Below the pieces are notes generated by a model. It was not told the DNA's origin and searched no databases. It was given only the letters and a program-made list of their open reading frames with translations. Positions 59,651-64,000 of a stretch of DNA of 64,000 nucleotides are shown piece by piece. Both the position numbers and the translations under genes were made by a program. Source of the DNA: Seiridium cupressi (lineage: Eukaryota; Ascomycota; Sordariomycetes; Amphisphaeriales; Sporocadaceae); NCBI GenBank assembly GCA_036674765.1, contig JARVKI010000003.1, positions 372,001 to 436,000 of the forward strand, read 5' to 3'. Each line of letters starts with the position of its first letter. Position 1 is the stretch's first letter.

Positions 59651-61609
59651 TTACCAGTGCATCAACCACTTCAACCACTGGTAACCCAGAGCCGGGAAAC
59701 CCTTGTGCCCTCCGCCATACTCGCCGCCCGACTGGTTGTCGTATCCGCCATCGCCGCCGTTGCCATAGTTGCCGCCATCGCCGCCGTTGCCATAATTGCC
59801 GCCATTGCCATTAGGCTCAGGAACCACAGTGGCGGTAACATACTTGGTAGTGAAGGTTGATGGATCGTTGAAGCCGAATGGCTTGCCACCGTAAGTTGCG
59901 GCAGGCGACTCGCCATAGCCGGTGGGTGTGGGATAGATGGTCTTGTACTCGGTCGTCGTGATGGTGACATAGCCGCCGGAGCCGCCAGAACCGCCTCCGT
60001 ATGAGCCCGCGGAATCACCGCCGTAGGAGCCAGAGCTATCGCCACCGTACGAGCCCTCAGAGCTGCCACTTCCAGAGTCACCACCGTACGAGCCCTCGGA
60101 TTCATCACCGCCGCTGTATGAGCTGCCCTTGCCGCCCTCGCCGCCGCCGTAGGAGGAAGACTCTCCGCCCTGGCCACCCTCGCCGCCTTCGCCGCCGCCG
60201 TAGGAGGACTCTCCACCCTGGCCGCTTTCACTACCCTCGCCGCCATAAGAAGATTCGCCGCCTTCACCTCCCTCGCCGCCATACGAAGATTCGCCGCCTT
60301 CACCTCCCTCGTCGCCATACGAAGACGACTCACCCCCTTCGCCGCCGTTGGAAGAAGGCTTTCCGCCCTGGCCGCCTTCACCGCCGCCGTAGGAAGAGGA
60401 TTCACCGCCCTGGCCGCCTTCACTACCACCATACGAAGGCGACTCGCCTCCCTCACCTCCCTCACCTCCCTCACCTCCCTCACTGCCGTAGGACGACTCA
60501 CCACCTTCCCCACCACTGCCGCCTTCGCCTCCCTCACCGCCATAGGAAGACGACTCGCCGCCCTCACCTCCACTTCCACTTTCACCACCTTCGCCGCCGT
60601 AGGAAGATGCCTCGCCGCCCTGACCACCTTCGCCGCCCTCGCCACCGTAGGAAGACTCATCACCCTCGTCCACTTCGCAGTACTCGTCGTCATCGTCGTC
60701 GCCTGGGCCTTCACCGTAGGATGAGCCCCCAGTCTGGTACGAGTCGCCGGTTTCCTGAGGATATTCGCCGCCAGAAGTGGCGCTAGGGTAGCCCTCTCCG
60801 CCCTGTCCGCCCTCGCCGCCGCCGTAGCCGCCAGAACCGCTCCCAGAACCACTGCCAGACCCGCCGTAGCTGCTGGCAGGACTGCTTCCGGAACCGCTTC
60901 CAGAACCACCGTAGCCACTGCCCGAGCCGCCGTAGCCATTGCCCGAGCCACCTCCGCCACTGCCAGAGCCGCCGTAGCCATTGCCACCTTGGCCGCCATA
61001 ACCGCCCTCGCCGGTGGCAGCAGGGCTGTCCGACTCGCACGGGGTCTCCTCGGCGCCAGACCCAGAGCCTTCACCACCGTAGCCAGACCCGGAGCCCGAC
61101 TCGCCTCCGCCACCATAGCCAGACCCAGAGCCCGACTCGCCTGCCCCACCGTAGCCGGATTCTTCACCAGATTTGCCGCCGCCATAGCCCGATGAGCCGG
61201 AGCCGGAGCCGGAACCACCGTTCGAGAAAGCGCCACTCTCGCCACCGTATGGGCCGGTGGCAGACTCGTGACCGCCACTACCACCACTACCACCACCACC
61301 TCCGTAGCCGGTAGCAGCCGGAGAGTAGCCGCCGTCCTTGTTGTCGTCGCCGGAGCCGTAGTCTCCGCTCTTGCCGCCATTACCACTATCACCACCACTT
61401 CCACCACTTCCACCACCACTACCACCGTAGCCTGAACCACCTACAGGAGCGGCGGTGGGGTAGGCATCTGAAGCAGTGCTATACCCACCGCCGCCGCCGT
61501 AGGCAGTTGCTGCGGCGTCGGCATAGGCTGGCGGGGTGGCGACTCGGTAGGCGGCCACACTGTGGATGGCGGTCAGCCCGAGGGTGAGCAGAAGGGATTG
61601 AGGAACCAT
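59651..61609 (-). CDS. Secreted glycine/serine/tyrosine/glutamate-rich repeat protein
   Basis: Intronless, about 652 residues from the Met at 61609 (an in-frame Met lies at 61636). The start MVPQSLLLTLGLTAIHSVAA is a signal peptide. The body (~35-540) is a long Gly-rich repeat region with two zones: an N-terminal zone of SGYGGSGSG-type units and a central zone of acidic GGEGGESSYGGEGG units, separated by an acidic stretch with five aspartates (GDDDDDEYCEVDEGDESSYG-like). A more regular C-terminal part has YVTITTTEYKTIYPTPTGYG and DPSTFTTKYVTATVVPEPNG, then NYGNGGDGG repeats, ending LGYQWLKWLMHW. Only two cysteines are in the mature part. There is no GPI-type tail. A wall-bound or matrix protein is likely; no family assigned. 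Confidence 0.8.
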   Translation of the reverse strand: MVPQSLLLTLGLTAIHSVAAYRVATPPAYADAAATAYGGGGGYSTASDAYPTAAPVGGSGYGGSGGGSGGSGGDSGNGGKSGDYGSGDDNKDGGYSPAATGYGGGGGSGGSGGHESATGPYGGESGAFSNGGSGSGSGSSGYGGGKSGEESGYGGAGESGSGSGYGGGGESGSGSGYGGEGSGSGAEETPCESDSPAATGEGGYGGQGGNGYGGSGSGGGGSGNGYGGSGSGYGGSGSGSGSSPASSYGGSGSGSGSGSGGYGGGEGGQGGEGYPSATSGGEYPQETGDSYQTGGSSYGEGPGDDDDDEYCEVDEGDESSYGGEGGEGGQGGEASSYGGEGGESGSGGEGGESSSYGGEGGEGGSGGEGGESSYGSEGGEGGEGGEGGESPSYGGSEGGQGGESSSYGGGEGGQGGKPSSNGGEGGESSSYGDEGGEGGESSYGGEGGEGGESSYGGEGSESGQGGESSYGGGEGGEGGQGGESSSYGGGEGGKGSSYSGGDESEGSYGGDSGSGSSEGSYGGDSSGSYGGDSAGSYGGGSGGSGGYVTITTTEYKTIYPTPTGYGESPAATYGGKPFGFNDPSTFTTKYVTATVVPEPNGNGGNYGNGGDGGNYGNGGDGGYDNQSGGEYGGGHKGFPALGYQWLKWLMHW

Positions 61610-63081
61610 TGTGAGGGGAGAAAAAGCGAGTGACAACCGAATAGTAAGTGCTCTAGAACGAATGGACGCTGTACCTGGAAGGCAAGCAAGATTGAGATAT
61701 TATAAAGTCAAGATAGCTGCAAGCCCTGTAGAGCAGGATCAGAGTGAGGTACCGAGAGAATGAGGGAACTTGTTTGTCCTGATATACTTCACCACCACCC
61801 AGGGATTCATCACCCAATATCGAGTATCTAGGAGTTGCCATCCTCGTCGAATTTCCGCCAAGGTTCAAGAGCCGGCCTGGACTCATAAACATCGTTCATA
61901 TATCATTCGAGCCCCAACCTTAAAGTGTGCCGGGATTGCTCGGAAATAGACTTATATTTAAGTCAGATACGATCATGGCTTTAGCACTATCGGTCCTCCC
62001 TCTTTTTCGACCGTCTTTCCAATTAAACTCTGAATGGGCTTTATCAAGGATTCCAGTGTCTCACTTTGGTAGTCCACCCAGCTTGTGTTTCTTCAGGGGC
62101 GGAAATTCCGTCTTTACCCCTGATGCAGCCTTCTCAGCCATCCCAGCCGTCCCGCCAAGTTGGGGTCATGCCGGTTTGGGAGCGCCACACGGCTACTCAG
62201 CGGCCTATAATATTTGGGAGACAACATCGCCTCCAGATGCTCTCGAGCTTACTTACAACCTTCGTCCACAAGTGTTCAGGTCAGGGAGAACCCCCGCTCA
62301 GGAGTGAGCTTGCTTGGCCGCCACCTCCTTTTACTGGGTTGCAGCAGGTCGCGCCTGAACACTTCGGCTGTTCACGATTCTTACATTGACACCAAGACAC
62401 GAAGGCGAACCCTACTGTTAGGCCAAGGGAAGATGATACCATTCTATAAGACCCAGCCGTCCTACTACAAGGCGCGTCTTGGCTCCAAAACAATCTCCTG
62501 GCTCCTAGTGTCGCTCGAACAGCAGTCCCGTCCCGCTTTAGCAAAATATGCCAAAGAACCCACGCCTCTTGAACGCCGCCCATGATTGACCTTGGAGCTT
62601 GCCAGGCGGCCTCAAGCTCTAAATACTCTTGCAAGTACGAGCAGTTCGTATCCAGATGCAAAGCAATTACCATCGACCTCGTGCTCGTAAATCCCCTCTC
62701 GCCGATTGCAGCATCTAACCGGATCAAATGCTGGTACTTGGCATGTAAACTCATAAGATATCCTTCGCTGGCCCAGTAGGAAGTCTATCCGGGTATCAAA
62801 ATAAAAGTGATGCCATATCTAGGCGCTACCAGTGATGTATGGTCTAGCCCAAAAAATTTCGTATCGTCTACTTGCACTCCATCGCCTAGGTTGCGACGTA
62901 TTTCCAAATGTTTCCTTCGAGGACTGATTCTGACCAGCAAGTATTTCCCAAGCTCGAACCTGTCCCGAGCAACATTTCTGCTGCTGGAAGCGTTCTAGCT
63001 TGCTTCACTTGCCGGCATGTGTGTAGTTATGTATTGGGTGTCTTATACTCGTCCATGCGCAGACCCTTCTTGCAGCGAACT
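61610..63081. other. Intergenic, no gene seen
   Basis: About 1.47 kb between two minus-strand genes: promoter and leader of the glycine-rich protein gene on the left, 3' flank of the cyclin gene on the right. Overlapping frames on both strands near 62.0-62.8 kb lack any signal of coding. Confidence 0.4.
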
Positions 63082-64000
63082 CTACTCCCCGTTTGGACCG
63101 GGGCGCGTTCTCTGCGCAACGACTTCTCGGGCGTAAAACTCTACCAGCATGGTCGCATATGCCTCCAGATCTTCCACTGGAACGGCAAGACGGAAGTCAT
63201 TCAATACAAGGAATTGAAGCTCCAGATGATTGAGTTCGGCTAGGGGTAATCCGCCAACCTATTAAATTCGTTGTTAGCTCATTTCCCCCCAATGCAAGGG
63301 ACAAATCATGGATATGTTCTGATTGGCTGAGACGTACCTTTGCGTATCTCGAATTCGTGTAAAACACGTCCGAGAAGAATTTACTCGCACATGTCACACC
63401 AGCAATGATTAGTCTGTGAATGTTGAAGCTGTCCACCACGAAGTATGTCGCCGGCGTGGGTACAATGGAAGTTGGAACTGCAGACTCTTGTACTTCAGGC
63501 GGTTTGTCGTCGTCATCGGCAAGGTCCGAGTCCGTCTCATCACTATCCTCACTCTCGTCGTCTTTCATGTCCGTATCCACGGCGGTACTGGACCGAGGAA
63601 CCAGTGTAGAAGCACCCGGATGTGGCGGCCGCCCCTGGCGCCGTGCCTCTTCGGCCTGCACAACCATGTTGTTCACTCTTTCTGTCATGCGATCAAAGTA
63701 GACCAGCAGACTCAAAAACACCTCGTACGTGGTGGGGCAGTACTTGTGGATGCGGCTTAGGTAGCTGAGAATCGTAATTGCTGGTACATTCTTCCCATGG
63801 AAGGCTAGTACGGAGCTGCTCAGCGGACTCATAGTGACACCATCATTGTTGTGGTTGGCCGCAGTTTGTTGATGGGCGGCATTTCTATGTAAAGCATCAT
63901 GCTGGAGGTCGTTGGTCGTGGTGATCTTTGTCAACAAAGCCGCGACCATCTCGATTATGTCGCCGATAGGCATGCCGCTGATTTCATACTTCATGGCCTG
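63082..64000 (-). CDS. Pho80/PREG-like cyclin, 5' end beyond window
   Basis: Regulatory subunit for a Pho85-type cyclin-dependent kinase, acting in phosphate sensing in known relatives (Pho80 of yeast, PREG of Neurospora). Exon 64000-63338 joins exon 63258-63082 in phase across a 79-nt intron with GTACGT donor and GCTAAC site. The window shows KYEISGMPIGDIIEMVAALL, ISYL-like ILSYLSRIHKYCPTTYEVFL, a Ser/Asp-rich acidic insertion (~110-165), FNIHRLIIAGVTCASKFFSD, and across the splice YTNSRYAKVGGLPLAELNHL, LNDFRLAVPVEDLEAYATML. The frame is open to the window edge (Gln-Ala before the Met at 63994), so the true start may lie outside. Confidence 0.9.

Noticed and set aside
59671..61440. A 589-codon minus-strand frame rich in Ala, Val and Arg, and a 261-codon plus-strand frame rich in Arg and His.
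   Set aside because: Both are shadows of the glycine-rich repeat DNA, whose codon pattern lacks stops in other frames. Only the frame with a signal peptide and ordered repeats is called.
62281..62754. A 157-codon minus-strand frame near the cyclin gene.
   Set aside because: It overlaps plus-strand frames of similar length and shows no coding features; likely chance.

Overview
The window is nuclear DNA of a filamentous ascomycete, most likely a Sordariomycete. The evidence is many short introns (about 50-250 nt) with GT..AG ends and GCTAAC/GCTGAC-type branch sites, clear orthologues of fungal housekeeping genes, fungus-specific families (Crh transglycosidase, DUF7053, a LysM membrane protein, an NmrA-like protein, fungal-type LSD1 with an HMG box), and AT-rich gene-poor stretches of the kind seen in repeat-induced-mutated fungal DNA. 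The order is inferred, not proven. Gene models below were spliced by hand; almost all have matching phases.

Left third (1-27 kb), mostly conserved core genes: DNA topoisomerase I (cut by the left edge) divergent from the ATP synthase gamma subunit; an LSD1-type histone demethylase; the HOPS/CORVET Sec1-like protein Vps33; a UBE2W/Ubc16-like ubiquitin-conjugating enzyme; a Ca2+/calmodulin-type protein kinase; a serine-rich protein of unknown function with a possible PP1-docking motif; histidyl-tRNA synthetase with two in-frame starts for mitochondrial and cytosolic forms; and a single-pass membrane protein with an external LysM domain.

Middle (27-43 kb): AT-rich, gene-poor islands holding lineage-restricted genes (a polytopic membrane protein with a low-complexity insertion in its first intron, a small secreted cysteine-containing protein, two small membrane-protein genes), interrupted by the conserved Mediator subunit Med14 and a DUF7053 gene.

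Right third (43-64 kb): an allantoate-permease-type MFS transporter with distal GATA sites, a GPI-anchored Crh-type GH16 cell-wall enzyme, an 85-residue two-exon protein, then a small block that looks like a decaying accessory cluster: an Aro8-like aminotransferase with a putative mitochondrial presequence, an NmrA-like reductase whose conserved C-terminus is out of frame, and the 3' part of a DHA2-type drug exporter with a stop and a frameshift. A tRNA-Pro(CGG) with a 26-nt intron, a large secreted glycine-rich repeat protein and a Pho80/PREG-like cyclin (cut by the right edge) complete the window. I found no CRISPR array, rRNA or intact transposon.

The genes do not form one pathway. The most unusual parts are the decaying 51.8-56.6 kb block, the membrane-protein gene at 28.1-30.3 kb, the glycine-rich protein and the unclassified small genes.
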